Notes: generated from the letters alone by a model not told the origin. A stretch of DNA of 64,000 bases from Chitinivibrionales bacterium (GCA_035516255.1 DATJAL010000047.1:89198-153197), one strand, 5' to 3'; shown: positions 1 through 8,361, counted from the first letter of the stretch. A program made the numbers and translations.

Positions 1-416
1 CTCTCGCGGAAGATGCGGATGAGGACGCGCGTGCCGCCGTTGAGAAAGATGAAAATGGCGAAGTTCAGGATGTAAATCGACCGCGGGTACCCGTGGAACC
101 TTCCGCTCAGCACGATCACGAACATGAACACGAGCGACGACAGGGCCGAGGCCTTCACGATGTCGATGAGGTCGTCGACGCTCACGTACCGCCAGATGCC
201 CTGGTACAGGTTGAACACGCCGGAAAAGACGAGCACGATCACGACGTTGACCGGAAGCGACAGCAGGAACGAGGGATAGTATTTCTGGCCGCCGAGGGTG
301 AAATCGAAGCGGAGCAAAAACGAAACGGTGAGCGCCGCGGCGGCGAACGCCGCGTGCATCAGGATGATGATGCCCAGGCGGTACTTGATGAGGGGACGAT
401 AAAGGGAAAAGGCCAT
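1..416 (-). CDS. PglF/CapD/WbpM-type nucleotide-sugar 4,6-dehydratase, N-terminal part only
   Basis: The first 138 codons are visible; the rest lies beyond the window edge. They form the membrane domain that precedes the catalytic SDR domain in the large PglF/CapD/WbpM dehydratases: hydrophobic segments near residues 13-35, 50-69, 88-104 and 112-128, with the family-like stretches LYQGIWRYVS (70-79) and YPRSIYILNF (110-119) and GGTRVLIRIFRE at the cut. Members convert UDP-GlcNAc to a 4-keto-6-deoxy sugar at the inner membrane. It lies 49 bp downstream of the PglE-type aminotransferase, which would use that product. The start is the ATG at 416. The catalytic domain cannot be seen, so the exact enzyme remains an inference from family and context. 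Confidence 0.85.
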   Translation of the reverse strand, partial: MAFSLYRPLIKYRLGIIILMHAAFAAAALTVSFLLRFDFTLGGQKYYPSFLLSLPVNVVIVLVFSGVFNLYQGIWRYVSVDDLIDIVKASALSSLVFMFVIVLSGRFHGYPRSIYILNFAIFIFLNGGTRVLIRIFRE

Positions 417-465
417 AGTATTGTTTTTCGGTCTGCCTGCGTTTACATCCGTGTCTTAAACTGTA

Positions 466-1605
466 TTATTTCACCAGCGCCTTGGCAACGGCTTTTGCAA
501 TCCTCGCAAGGTCGCTTTCGGCAAGGGCGGTGCCCGACGGCAGGCACAACCCGGTTGCAAAGAGCCTTTCGGAAATCCCGTTCGTAAACGACGGGCAGCG
601 CCTGAACACGGGCTGCAGGTGCATGGGCTTCCACAGCGGCCTGCTTTCGATGTTCTGTTTCTCGAGCGCGAGCCTGACATGGTTGGCGACGGCGGGCGAT
701 TTTTTTGGATCGATGGTGAGGCAGGTGAGCCACCGGTTGCTTGCGCCGTAGCCCGCCTCGGGCATGAACGACAAGCCGGGAAATGCCGACAGCGCATTGC
801 GGTAATAGTCGAAAATCTCCCGTTTCCGTTCTATTCTCTTTTGTAAAACAGTCAGCTGTCCCCTGCCGATCGCGGCGCAGATGCCGCTCATGCGGTAATT
901 GTACCCGATGCGCGAATGCTCGTAATGCGGGGCCCTGTCGCGCGCCTGGGTCGCGAAGAACCGCGCCCGCTCGACGAGCCTCTTGTCGCGCGACACGAGC
1001 ATGCCGCCGCCCGACGTGGTCACGATCTTGTTTCCGTTAAAGGAAAAAATTCCGATATGCCCCATGGTGCCCGTGCTTTTTCCCTTGTAGGTCGCGCCGA
1101 GCGATTCCGCCGCGTCCTCGATAAGCGCGACATCGTAGTGCCTGCATATTTTTATGATCGGGTCGAGGTCGGCGCTCTGGCCGTAAAGGTGCACCACGAC
1201 CGCCGCCTTGATCCTCTTGCCTTTTTTCCTCCTTGCTTTTATCGCGTGTTCAAGGAGCCGCGGGTCCATGTTCCAGGATTTCTCCTCGCAGTCGATGAAC
1301 ACCGGCGTCGCGCCCTGGTACACGATGGGAAACGCGCTTCCCGCAAACGTGAATGACGAACACGCCACCTCGTCGCCCGGGCCGATGTTTGAAAGCACCA
1401 TGGCCAGGTGCAGCGCGGCCGTGCCCGAGCTCACCGCCGCCGCGTGCCCGGCGCCGGTCGCCCCGCAGAATTCCCTTTCGAACGCGTCGACCTGCGGCCC
1501 GATGGGCGCGATCCAGCCGGAGGAGAAGGCGTCGTTGACGTACTTCAATTCCGTTCCGCTCATATGCGGTGGACTTAAGTAAATTCGCTTTGGTAAAGGT
1601 TTCAT
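466..1605 (-). CDS. pglE: PglE-type UDP-4-keto-sugar aminotransferase (DegT/DnrJ/EryC1/StrS family)
   Basis: This 379-aa protein is a PLP-dependent sugar aminotransferase. The Schiff-base lysine is K193 in FNGNKIVTTSGGG, the aspartate that contacts the pyridine nitrogen is D164 in IEDAAESLG, and SSGTAALH (59-66) is a phosphate-binding segment. The N-terminus (LSPPHMSGTELKY), the ATQAR and GYNYRMS stretches and the C-terminal ESRPLWKPMH and LPSGTA stretches match the Campylobacter PglE subfamily as I know it. PglE makes UDP-4-amino-4,6-dideoxy-GlcNAc, the step before N-acetylation to UDP-di-N-acetylbacillosamine. The neighbouring dehydratase, phosphoglycosyl transferase and GNAT acetyltransferase fit that pathway. 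The substrate itself is inferred. Confidence 0.88.
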   Translation of the reverse strand: MKPLPKRIYLSPPHMSGTELKYVNDAFSSGWIAPIGPQVDAFEREFCGATGAGHAAAVSSGTAALHLAMVLSNIGPGDEVACSSFTFAGSAFPIVYQGATPVFIDCEEKSWNMDPRLLEHAIKARRKKGKRIKAAVVVHLYGQSADLDPIIKICRHYDVALIEDAAESLGATYKGKSTGTMGHIGIFSFNGNKIVTTSGGGMLVSRDKRLVERARFFATQARDRAPHYEHSRIGYNYRMSGICAAIGRGQLTVLQKRIERKREIFDYYRNALSAFPGLSFMPEAGYGASNRWLTCLTIDPKKSPAVANHVRLALEKQNIESRPLWKPMHLQPVFRRCPSFTNGISERLFATGLCLPSGTALAESDLARIAKAVAKALVK

Positions 1606-2067
1606 GATGTTGATGGTAAATTAATTGATAAGAATATCTTTGTGGCTTTTTTTATCTCAAGTACTTCGGCATTTGCATGTTCTGCCGGGGGCGTCGCCCC
1701 CGAACCCCTACCTACTTTTCTTCTGCAGCGAAGAAAAGTAGGCAAAAGACGCCGCGCCCGCAGCGCCGCCTGATCCCTCGGCCGTCAGGCTGCTCGTGAA
1801 CTCGCCCGTAATAAAAACCATAAGATTAGCGGACTCAAACAGCACGAGCAGCTTCCTTCCGGCCTCAGGGGCAGCGCTGATGGCGAAAGAAAAAAACAGA
1901 ATCGGCAGCCATCCTTTAACCGGCGTTAGGCAGGACTAGAGGTCGCTCTGGAGAGCGATGCTGCCCGGCCCTCGCCAAAGGCATATAAGGGCCGTGGCAG
2001 CCCGAGCCGAAGGCGAGACCGGAAGGACGGCCGACCCCGCGTAGCGGGGAACGCCCATCTGTTTTTA
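1606..2067. other. Gene-free interval mostly occupied by structured repeat copy A
   Basis: These 462 bases between the pglE-like and pglC-like genes carry no credible coding sequence on either strand. About 70 bp of AT-rich spacer follows the pglE start codon side, and almost all the remainder is the structured repeat listed separately at 1676-2060. Confidence 0.8.
1676..2060 (+). repeat. Structured dispersed repeat, copy A (about 385 bp)
   Basis: This element aligns over most of its length with copy B at 3388-3858, in the same orientation. Shared parts include a GGGGGC hairpin at 1686-1702; a 13-bp stem with loop TGCAGC at 1711-1742; a GCCTGA/TCAGGC hairpin at 1768-1790; a long-range pair GCTGCTCGTG (1789-1798) with CACGAGCAGC (1843-1852); a GGCCCT/AGGGCC hairpin near 1970-1995; and a terminal CCCCGCG/CGGGG hairpin followed by GAACGC near 2035-2052. 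The conserved core around 1760-1860 is nearly identical in both copies. No open frame is shared by the copies. The orientation given is arbitrary, because it is not known which strand would be transcribed. Confidence 0.85.
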
Positions 2068-2700
2068 TTATTTATCAACTTCCACTAACCTCAACCACTT
2101 ATCCAGCGCAGGAACGACGGTAATCAAAATATATCCTATGTCCCTCCAGAAACTCCATTTTTCAAGGTACGCACTATTCAATGCCACCTTCTTCGGCCAT
2201 ATCACCGTGTCGTTGTAGTGCTTCGGATCGTCAACCGAGGCGAGGAGCTCCTCCTCGTTTTTGAAATACAGCGACGCCGGGCCGGTGATGCCGGGCCGCA
2301 GCTCAAGGACCCTGCGCGATGTTCCCTCGAGGCGGTCGGCGTACCCCGGCACGTCGGGCCGCGGCCCCACGAACGACATTTTCCCCACGAGCACGTTCCA
2401 CAATTGCGGATACTCGTCGAGCTTGGAGCGGCGCAGAAATTTTCCCGGCGGCGTGACGCGGGCGTCCCCTGCCGCCGTTATGGTGCCGCCCTTTTCCGCG
2501 CCGGTAACCATGGTGCGTATCTTGATGATATCAAAAGGTTCTCCAAGCCTTCCCACACGCTTCTGCCTGAAGAGCACCGGCCCCCTCGACGTCATCTTGA
2601 CGACAAGCGCAATGGCGCAAAACGGGACAAACAGCACGCAAAGCCCAAGCAGCGAGAAGACAAGGTCGAAGCAGCGCTTGAGGGGATTGTTCACGCTCAT
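2068..2700 (-). CDS. PglC-like small phosphoglycosyl transferase (initiating sugar transferase)
   Basis: This 210-aa protein transfers a phospho-sugar from a UDP-sugar to undecaprenyl phosphate, starting glycan assembly at the cytoplasmic face of the inner membrane. A hydrophobic re-entrant helix lies at residues 12-35. The catalytic Asp-Glu dyad is D95-E96 in SKLDEYPQLWNV, followed by MSFVGPRPD (108-116) and RPGITGPASLY. Its length is that of monotopic PglC-type enzymes, lacking the extra N-terminal membrane domain of WbaP/WcaJ. It overlaps the upstream GNAT gene by 4 bp (2697-2700), so the two are translationally coupled. The sugar is probably the bacillosamine-type product of the adjacent pglE and pglF-like genes, which is an inference. 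Confidence 0.9.
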   Translation of the reverse strand: MSVNNPLKRCFDLVFSLLGLCVLFVPFCAIALVVKMTSRGPVLFRQKRVGRLGEPFDIIKIRTMVTGAEKGGTITAAGDARVTPPGKFLRRSKLDEYPQLWNVLVGKMSFVGPRPDVPGYADRLEGTSRRVLELRPGITGPASLYFKNEEELLASVDDPKHYNDTVIWPKKVALNSAYLEKWSFWRDIGYILITVVPALDKWLRLVEVDK

Positions 2701-3338
2701 TGCGGTGCGCCCGAAAGGTGTTTTACATATTCGCTCATGACATTTTTATGATGCGTGAATGTTTTCTGTCGAGTAAATCCGCAAAACCGGTAAAATGCAT
2801 TGGCGTTGACATCCTGCGAAAACGTCACGGTCTTATATTCCGTCACTCCGGCGTGCATAAAATAACGTTCCATTTTCAAAACAAGCCGCTTGCCGATGCC
2901 CTGGCCCCGGTATTTTTCGTCAACCGCGATTGAAAGGAGCTCCGCGGAAATTGAATCGTCCTGTACCGCTTTGTCCCTATTGTCACCTGCATGAAAAGGA
3001 TACAGAAGCGTTTCCAGGATTTTCTTTACAACGGAAGGCCTGAATATATTGGGCAGCAGCAGCAATGCGAAAAGCCAGCCGCGGCGCAATACGATATGCC
3101 GGTACATCGCGCGGGTGTCAATGGCTGCTGAAATAAATCCCGCAGGATTTTTTTGTTCTGTATCATAGGCGACAAACACTTTTGAATAAGGCGATCTGTT
3201 GATGGAGTTGTATAATGCGGAAAGAAATGTTCGCCCCAGGTTTGAAATGAATCCTTTGGAAATACATTTCCTGTGCAATAAAGCGACGGCGGAAACCTGG
3301 GCCGGGGTGCATTGCTGAATGATAATTTTATTTTCCAT
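2697..3338 (-). CDS. GNAT-family N-acetyltransferase
   Basis: This is a 213-aa GNAT-fold acetyltransferase. The acetyl-CoA-binding motif VDEKYRGQGIGKRLV lies at residues 139-153, followed by the expected C-terminal FYRFCGF segment. I chose the ATG at 3338 over an upstream start at 3407, because the extension would run into the structured repeat and is not GNAT-like. Its stop overlaps the start of the phosphoglycosyl transferase gene. In Campylobacter the 4-amino group of the bacillosamine precursor is acetylated by PglD, a left-handed beta-helix enzyme. No PglD homologue is visible here, and this GNAT protein could do that step, as PseH does in pseudaminic acid synthesis. That role is inferred. 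Confidence 0.8.
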   Translation of the reverse strand: MENKIIIQQCTPAQVSAVALLHRKCISKGFISNLGRTFLSALYNSINRSPYSKVFVAYDTEQKNPAGFISAAIDTRAMYRHIVLRRGWLFALLLLPNIFRPSVVKKILETLLYPFHAGDNRDKAVQDDSISAELLSIAVDEKYRGQGIGKRLVLKMERYFMHAGVTEYKTVTFSQDVNANAFYRFCGFTRQKTFTHHKNVMSEYVKHLSGAPQ

Positions 3339-3869
3339 TTGTAACTTGGCCCATTTATGAACGCACATTATCTTACGCGGGGTTGCGCTAAGCGCCGGGG
3401 GCTCCACCCCCGAACCCCGGCCAAGGGTGCTCTGCAGCGAGCACCCTTGGAACCCACGCCGCGCCTCCAGCGCCGCCTGATCCTTCGGCCATCAGGCTGC
3501 TCGTGAACTCGCCCATAACAAAAACATAAGATTAGCGGACTCAAACAGCACGAGCAGCTTTTCTTCCGGCCTCAGGGTCGGCGCTGATGGCGGAAGAAAG
3601 AAACAAAACCGGCATAATTTCCTCTGTCCGGCGTTAGGCAGGACTGGAGCTTGGTCCCGACCAAAGGGAGGAAATAGACCCTCTGGAGAGCGATGCTGCC
3701 CGGCCCTCGCCGAAGGCATTATAAGGGCCGTGGCGGCCCGAGCCGAAGGACGACGACCCTTGTGACCCTTGGAAATCCCTGACGAGGGAGAAGCACCCGA
3801 AGGGGTGGACCGGAAGGACGGCCGACCCCGCGTAGCGGGGGAACGCGCGGATCTTTTTTATCTTTCCAA
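3339..3869. other. Gene-free interval holding structured repeat copy B
   Basis: The 531 bases between the GNAT gene and the GT4 gene contain no convincing gene. About 50 bp next to the GNAT start are unique sequence. The rest is structured repeat copy B. Open frames on the minus strand here (for example around 3492-3946) are rich in Pro, Ser, Arg and Gly, resemble no family I know, and arise from the GC-rich hairpins. Confidence 0.75.
3388..3858 (+). repeat. Structured dispersed repeat, copy B (about 470 bp)
   Basis: This is the longer of the two near-complete copies. Relative to copy A it has an extra stretch near 3765-3815 (including CCCTGACGAGGGAGAAGCAC) that also occurs in the partial copy near 38290. 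Its second hairpin (3421-3450) pairs CCAAGGGTGCTC with GAGCACCCTTGG around the loop TGCAGC. The corresponding stem in copy A has a different sequence but the same loop and pairing. The first hairpin is CGGGGG/CCCCCG (3396-3412), and the long-range pair is 3496-3505 with 3549-3558. Copies A and B are direct repeats bracketing the GNAT and pglC-like genes. Confidence 0.85.
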
Positions 3870-4994
3870 TCAAACAGCAATTTTAAGTACCCGTTTGTAA
3901 ATATCCACCCACAGATCAACAATCTTATTTTCATCAAAATGTTCACGTATGCGCTTGTGTCCTGCCTGCCCGTACTTTTCCCGGAGATTCTTGTCCAATG
4001 AGAGTTTCTTCAAGGCTTCGTTGAACGCATGCTGGTTACCATAGGGAACGAGAATGCCCGTTTCCCCGTTGACCACCAGCTCACTGGTGCCGACAACATC
4101 CGTGGCCACCACCGGCTTTTTGAGCGCCATTGCCTCCATGAGCCCGCGCGGGATGCCCTCCTTTTCCGACGCGAGCACCGCGACGTCGGCCTGCTTGACA
4201 AGCGCATGGATGAACGGCGTGTAGACGATCTTCACCGAGCGCTCGAGGTTCCGCACCGCGATGAGCCGCTCAAGGTCGGCGCGAAGCGCGCCCTTGCCCG
4301 CGATCACGCACTCGCTCGCCACCCCGGCCCTGTTGAGGAACTGCACCGCGTTGATGACCGTCTCGAGCCGCTTGACCGGCTCCAGCCGGGCAACGCAAAT
4401 GATTTTTGTTTTTCCCTGCGAGAACACCGGCCCGGCCGCGCCGCTTTGGGCCAGGGAGCTTTTTTCGATTTGGCCCGCGTCGACGCCGTTGCCCTCGAAG
4501 AACACCGGGCACCGTATCGACTTCATGCCTTTGAGCGCGTCAAAGTCGGTCCGGTTCTGCGACAGCACGGCCGACCGTATCCGGCACGCGCCGGTCTCCA
4601 GCACCTTGTAAAGGTTGTGCAGCGCCGTGCTCTGGCCATAAAAAAACGGGAGCCCGTGATAGGTGTGCACGCACGGCGTGCCGCAGAGCCGCGCGGCGAA
4701 CGCGCCCGCCATGCCGGCCTTGGCGGTGTGCGTGTGCACGATATCGTATCCGTTTTCTCTGATGACCGCCCTGAGCCTTATGACGGCCTCGATGTCCCGC
4801 CACGGCCGTATCGTGCGCGGTATGTCTATTGCGAAATGCCGCACCGCGGGAACTCGCGCCTCCTCCGGATCGGGCGACGAGGCAGCGTGGCACACGATAC
4901 CCTCACGGGTTGACAAAATGCGCAATTTGCCCGCGAGGATCGTGACGATGCTCTGAAAGGCGGTGGCCACGTGGAGGACTTTTATTTGTTTCAT
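3870..4994 (-). CDS. GT4-family glycosyltransferase (PglA-like)
   Basis: This 374-aa GT-B-fold glycosyltransferase has the family's C-terminal donor-site motif EX7E at E279 and E287 (SEKEGIPRGLMEAM), preceded by VARLEPVKRLE (201-211) where the nucleotide-sugar domain begins. The N-terminal domain has VHTHTAKAG (86-94) and HTYHGLPFF (110-118), typical of bacterial WaaG/PglA-type retaining enzymes. Such proteins add the second sugar to a lipid-linked sugar at the inner leaflet. Its place upstream of the GNAT, PglC-like, PglE and PglF-like genes mirrors the Campylobacter pgl cluster, in which PglA extends the bacillosamine-linked lipid. The acceptor and donor are inferred from that context only. 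Confidence 0.88.
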   Translation of the reverse strand: MKQIKVLHVATAFQSIVTILAGKLRILSTREGIVCHAASSPDPEEARVPAVRHFAIDIPRTIRPWRDIEAVIRLRAVIRENGYDIVHTHTAKAGMAGAFAARLCGTPCVHTYHGLPFFYGQSTALHNLYKVLETGACRIRSAVLSQNRTDFDALKGMKSIRCPVFFEGNGVDAGQIEKSSLAQSGAAGPVFSQGKTKIICVARLEPVKRLETVINAVQFLNRAGVASECVIAGKGALRADLERLIAVRNLERSVKIVYTPFIHALVKQADVAVLASEKEGIPRGLMEAMALKKPVVATDVVGTSELVVNGETGILVPYGNQHAFNEALKKLSLDKNLREKYGQAGHKRIREHFDENKIVDLWVDIYKRVLKIAV

Positions 4995-5015
4995 AATTAC
5001 TATTTATTTTTTGTT

Positions 5016-5172
5016 TGACATCTCGAGTTCGGCATTCGCTTCGACTGAATCGGTGGCGCCGCCCCCTCTCCTGTGGGAGAGGCAGCGTGGGGGTGAGGTC
5101 TGAACGACTAAAGCGATACTGCTATTTACCGTTTGATCTTTTACCCGCGAGGCGGGGGAACGCCCGGCTTTT
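5016..5172 (+). repeat. Shortened relative of the structured repeat plus a palindrome
   Basis: The start (ATCTCGAGTTCGGCATTCGC, about 5022-5041) resembles the sequence just left of copy A (ATCTCAAGTACTTCGGCATT, near 1650). The end has the same hairpin-plus-tail design as copies A and B: CCCGCGAGGCGGG then GGAACGCCCGG and a T-rich run. Between them is an unrelated palindrome, CCCTCTCCTGTGGGAGAGG (about 5063-5081). It looks like an internally deleted or composite copy. Confidence 0.5.
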
Positions 5173-5174
5173 TA

Positions 5175-7082
5175 TTATCTTATTAAAATTCTTTTTTGTA
5201 AAACCGCCTGCTCCCACACGATAAACATGAGCATCTGCCATAAAAACGACGAGTAGTCGCGCTTGCCGGCGATGTGCGCGGCGAAAAATTCCTCCACCGG
5301 AAGCCGCCACAGCCCGTACTGTTCGTAGCTGAACCCGGAATCGAACAGCCGCTCGGCAAGGTACTCCCTGAGCTCGCCCCTGAACCATTCGTCAAGCGGC
5401 ACGGAGAACCCGCGCTTGGGCTTGTCGATGATGAAGTCGGGAATCAGGCCGCGCGCGCTGTCCTTGAAGATCCGCTTGGTCCTGCCCGATATTTTCCACG
5501 GCGTGGGGAGCGAATTGGCAAACTCCACGAGCCGGTGGTCGAGGTACGGCACGCGCGCCTCCAGGCCGCAGGCCATTGACGCCTTGTCAAGCTTCTCCAG
5601 GTAGCAGTCGGCAAGCCACGTGCGCTGGTCGGCCACGAGCAGGCCGCGGCCGATGTCGCCCCTGCACGAATTGAAAATCTCCTCGTATTCGCTGTTGGCC
5701 GCCGCCGGCCCGCCCGTGAGCGCGCCGAAGTCCGCATCGCCGAGCGATTCGAGCCAGCGCGAATACCGCCTGATCTCGTCGCGCTCCGAAAACGCCTCCG
5801 CGATCTTCCGCAGGCGCCGCACCCGGGGCAGCAGCGGCGAGAGCGCCCCGACGCCCTTTACATACAGCGAAGACAGAAACGGGTGCTGGTGGTGCCACAG
5901 GTGCGCGCTGTAGCGGCGGTACCCGCCGAAGATCTCGTCGGCGCCCTCGCCCGAATGGCACACCGTCACGTACTGCCTGGCCAGCGTGCAGATGATGTAG
6001 GTGGGGAACGCCGCCGGGTCGGAAAACGGCTCGTCGTAATGCCACGCGAGCTTCTCGACCAGGTCGATAAGGTCTTTTGCCGTGGGCACGATTTCGTGGT
6101 GGATTGACCCGATCCGCTTGGCGATGTGCCGCGCCTCGTGCAGCTCCGAGTATTTCCCGCCCGCGGCCGCGTCGTGCGCGGGCGCGCCGGTGCCGAACCC
6201 CACCGAAAAGGTGTTCACCGCCGCGCCGTGGTTCTTCTGGATGAGCGAAACGAGCGCCGACGAGTCCACCCCGCCCGAAAGGAACGCGCCGAGCGGCACG
6301 TCGGAAATGAGCTGCATCCGCACCGCGTCGTTGATGAGCGCGGCGAGCTGCGATTTGCAGTCGTCGTAGGTCTTTCCCGTAAAGGCATGCCGGGTGTTCA
6401 ACGGGTCCCAGTAGCGCCGGGACGTTTCGGAGAAGTCCCCGCCCACCGCCACCCACGTTGCGGCAGGGACCTTGCGCACGTTGCCGAAAATGGTGTGCGG
6501 CGTCACCGAATGGCCGTAGGTGAAATAGTTTTGGAGCCCCCGGCCCGACAGCGACAGGTCGAAGCCGGCGGAAAAGAACGCCTTGCACTCGGAGGCCCAG
6601 CAGAACACGCGGTCGTCTTTGTAAACGTAGAGCGGCTTGATGCCCATGCGGTCGCGCGCCAGGTACAGGGTGCGCCCGCTTTTGTCCCACAGCGCGAAGG
6701 CGAACATGCCGTTGAGAACGTCGAGCACGGCGCCCAGGTCCCTGTTGCGGGGCAGCAGCGCCGCGCACAGCTCGAGCAGCGTCTCGGTGTCGGAGGTCCC
6801 CCTGAACGCAAAACTTGACAAATGCTCCTTCCTGATCTCCCGGTGGTTGTAGATCTCGCCGTTCAGGCACAGCACGTACCTGCCGCTTTGCGAGACCATG
6901 GGCTGGTGCCCGGCCGGCGACAGGTCGAGGATGGAGAGCCGGTTGTGCGCCATGTGGAAATTTTTGTCGGAAAAAACGCCCCGGTCGTCCGGACCGCGGT
7001 GCGCCATGGCGCCGCTCATGCGCAGCACGGCCTCCCGGTCGAAAAGGCCTTTTTTGTCGATGATGCCGAATATGGAGCACAT
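5175..7082 (-). CDS. asnB: AsnB-type glutamine amidotransferase / asparagine synthase-like enzyme (first of three)
   Basis: This 635-aa protein has an N-terminal class II glutaminase domain and a C-terminal ATP-pyrophosphatase synthetase domain. I start it at the ATG at 7082 because the second residue is then Cys, the obligatory N-terminal nucleophile (MCSIFGI); a longer frame starting at 7109 would bury it. The glutaminase motifs HRGPDD and CLNGEIYN and the PP-loop SGGVDSS (269-275) are intact. Classical AsnB makes asparagine from aspartate. Homologues inside polysaccharide loci, such as WbpS of Pseudomonas, amidate sugar carboxylates. Three copies in one locus favour the second role. It lies 7 bp beyond the end of the upstream membrane-protein gene. 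Confidence 0.9.
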   Translation of the reverse strand: MCSIFGIIDKKGLFDREAVLRMSGAMAHRGPDDRGVFSDKNFHMAHNRLSILDLSPAGHQPMVSQSGRYVLCLNGEIYNHREIRKEHLSSFAFRGTSDTETLLELCAALLPRNRDLGAVLDVLNGMFAFALWDKSGRTLYLARDRMGIKPLYVYKDDRVFCWASECKAFFSAGFDLSLSGRGLQNYFTYGHSVTPHTIFGNVRKVPAATWVAVGGDFSETSRRYWDPLNTRHAFTGKTYDDCKSQLAALINDAVRMQLISDVPLGAFLSGGVDSSALVSLIQKNHGAAVNTFSVGFGTGAPAHDAAAGGKYSELHEARHIAKRIGSIHHEIVPTAKDLIDLVEKLAWHYDEPFSDPAAFPTYIICTLARQYVTVCHSGEGADEIFGGYRRYSAHLWHHQHPFLSSLYVKGVGALSPLLPRVRRLRKIAEAFSERDEIRRYSRWLESLGDADFGALTGGPAAANSEYEEIFNSCRGDIGRGLLVADQRTWLADCYLEKLDKASMACGLEARVPYLDHRLVEFANSLPTPWKISGRTKRIFKDSARGLIPDFIIDKPKRGFSVPLDEWFRGELREYLAERLFDSGFSYEQYGLWRLPVEEFFAAHIAGKRDYSSFLWQMLMFIVWEQAVLQKRILIR

Positions 7083-7089
7083 GAAAGTA

Positions 7090-8361
7090 TTAGACCCGGC
7101 CCTGCGCAAAAGGTTTCACGACCCGATCCGTAAGTTCGCGGTAAAAAATGAACATGAAAACAAACGGCAGAAGTATGGTTTTTTCGCGGAGAATAAGGCC
7201 GACGTTGCCCGACATGAACGACAGTATCATGGTGAGCAGCACGATGTTGATCAAAAGGTATTTCTGGAACAAATCCGCCGTTGTGAACGTTTTTCTGTAT
7301 CGGTAAAGCAGGTAAAAGAAAAACAGGTTCGAAACAAAGGCCATTGCGTCCGCGCCGCCCCGGATTTGCCAGGGGAAAGGCGCAAAAAACAACAATATCA
7401 CATTCAATGCAATGCGCAGCGGTCGGAAAATGACGGTGGGGTCGTCTGTCATTGTTTCCCGTAACCCCGTTGCAGAACCTCCGTATGCGCCCATTCTGCT
7501 TGCGTTAACAAAAGAAGACTGCACGACCTCTACGGATACGTTACTTTGCATTGAGACACGGCGCACTACCATGGAAAAAATAAGGACCGCAGCAAGTGAT
7601 AGAACCACTGGAAAAATTAATTGGTATATCCCGCGAAGTCCTATGTTAGGAGTCCTTGCCTGGAACGCTCTCATCAACAAGGTAAAGCTGAAACCCGCCA
7701 ACATTACGGCAAAGAGGTGCGGCCGCAGCCGGTACATTACTATAAGCGTGGCAAGAATTGAAATGATATTGATGACTTTCCCCTTCTGGCCGCTTAGCGC
7801 TTTGGATGCGTTGTACACAAATATGCCGGTTAAAAAAAACATCGCGGAATCTTTCCCGAAAAACCTTCCCCACGCAAGAAAGTTCGGAAAACAAGTAAGG
7901 GTCCAGAAACAGATGAGATTGCGCGCGCGCAGGGCCTTGTTCCTAAAATCCATCCTGAGCATGAGCGTCTGCACAAAGAGCAGGCTGCCGATAAAACCAA
8001 GAGTACCAAACAGGACGTGGCACGCGGGCAAATCCAGACGGAGGTAATCGCGTAGCGGCCGCGCGAGAAACCACATGAATTCGGTTGCGGACATTTTCGC
8101 AAACAGGTTCCCTTTATAGGCAAGGCAGCCGTAGAAGTAGGTGATGTCGTCGGTGATGAACCCGTAGGTCAAATAGAAATACACCGCTATCCCGCCGAAA
8201 AAAACGGTGTTCGCCGTCACGGCCCAGAACAACTGTCCGCGCCAGAACGCGCTTTTCCAGAGCGTTGAGTTCCTGAAAATAGTGATGCAGCAAAAAAACA
8301 GGAGCGCGAGGCAGGCGACATAGGTGACGAGCGCGGCGCCCGAAAATTCAAATTTGTTCAC
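7090..8361 (-). CDS. Polytopic membrane protein, candidate Wzy-type polymerase
   Basis: This 423-aa protein has about ten to eleven hydrophobic segments, and I see no soluble catalytic domain. The pattern fits an oligosaccharide repeat-unit polymerase or EpsG-like protein of the inner membrane. A charged segment WGRFFGKDSAMFF lies near the middle, and a long periplasm-sized loop rich in Ser and Val (RRVSMQSNVSVEVVQSS) follows in the second half. It overlaps the upstream GT4 gene by 4 bp (8358-8361). Wzy proteins are too divergent to name by eye, so this assignment rests on topology and context. A second, more typical Wzy is encoded at 44546-45832. Confidence 0.65.
   Translation of the reverse strand: MNKFEFSGAALVTYVACLALLFFCCITIFRNSTLWKSAFWRGQLFWAVTANTVFFGGIAVYFYLTYGFITDDITYFYGCLAYKGNLFAKMSATEFMWFLARPLRDYLRLDLPACHVLFGTLGFIGSLLFVQTLMLRMDFRNKALRARNLICFWTLTCFPNFLAWGRFFGKDSAMFFLTGIFVYNASKALSGQKGKVINIISILATLIVMYRLRPHLFAVMLAGFSFTLLMRAFQARTPNIGLRGIYQLIFPVVLSLAAVLIFSMVVRRVSMQSNVSVEVVQSSFVNASRMGAYGGSATGLRETMTDDPTVIFRPLRIALNVILLFFAPFPWQIRGGADAMAFVSNLFFFYLLYRYRKTFTTADLFQKYLLINIVLLTMILSFMSGNVGLILREKTILLPFVFMFIFYRELTDRVVKPFAQGRV

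Noticed and set aside
1925-1931. GTTAGGC within the structured repeat (also 3633-3639), resembling the R' core of integron attC sites
   Set aside because: No matching RYYYAAC partner lies at the expected distance in either copy, and there is no integrase gene. The resemblance is probably chance.
5587-7080. 497-codon minus-strand frame overlapping the first asnB in another frame
   Set aside because: Its composition (very rich in Arg, Ala and Gly) is that of a shifted GC-rich gene, and asnB in the main frame is fully conserved.
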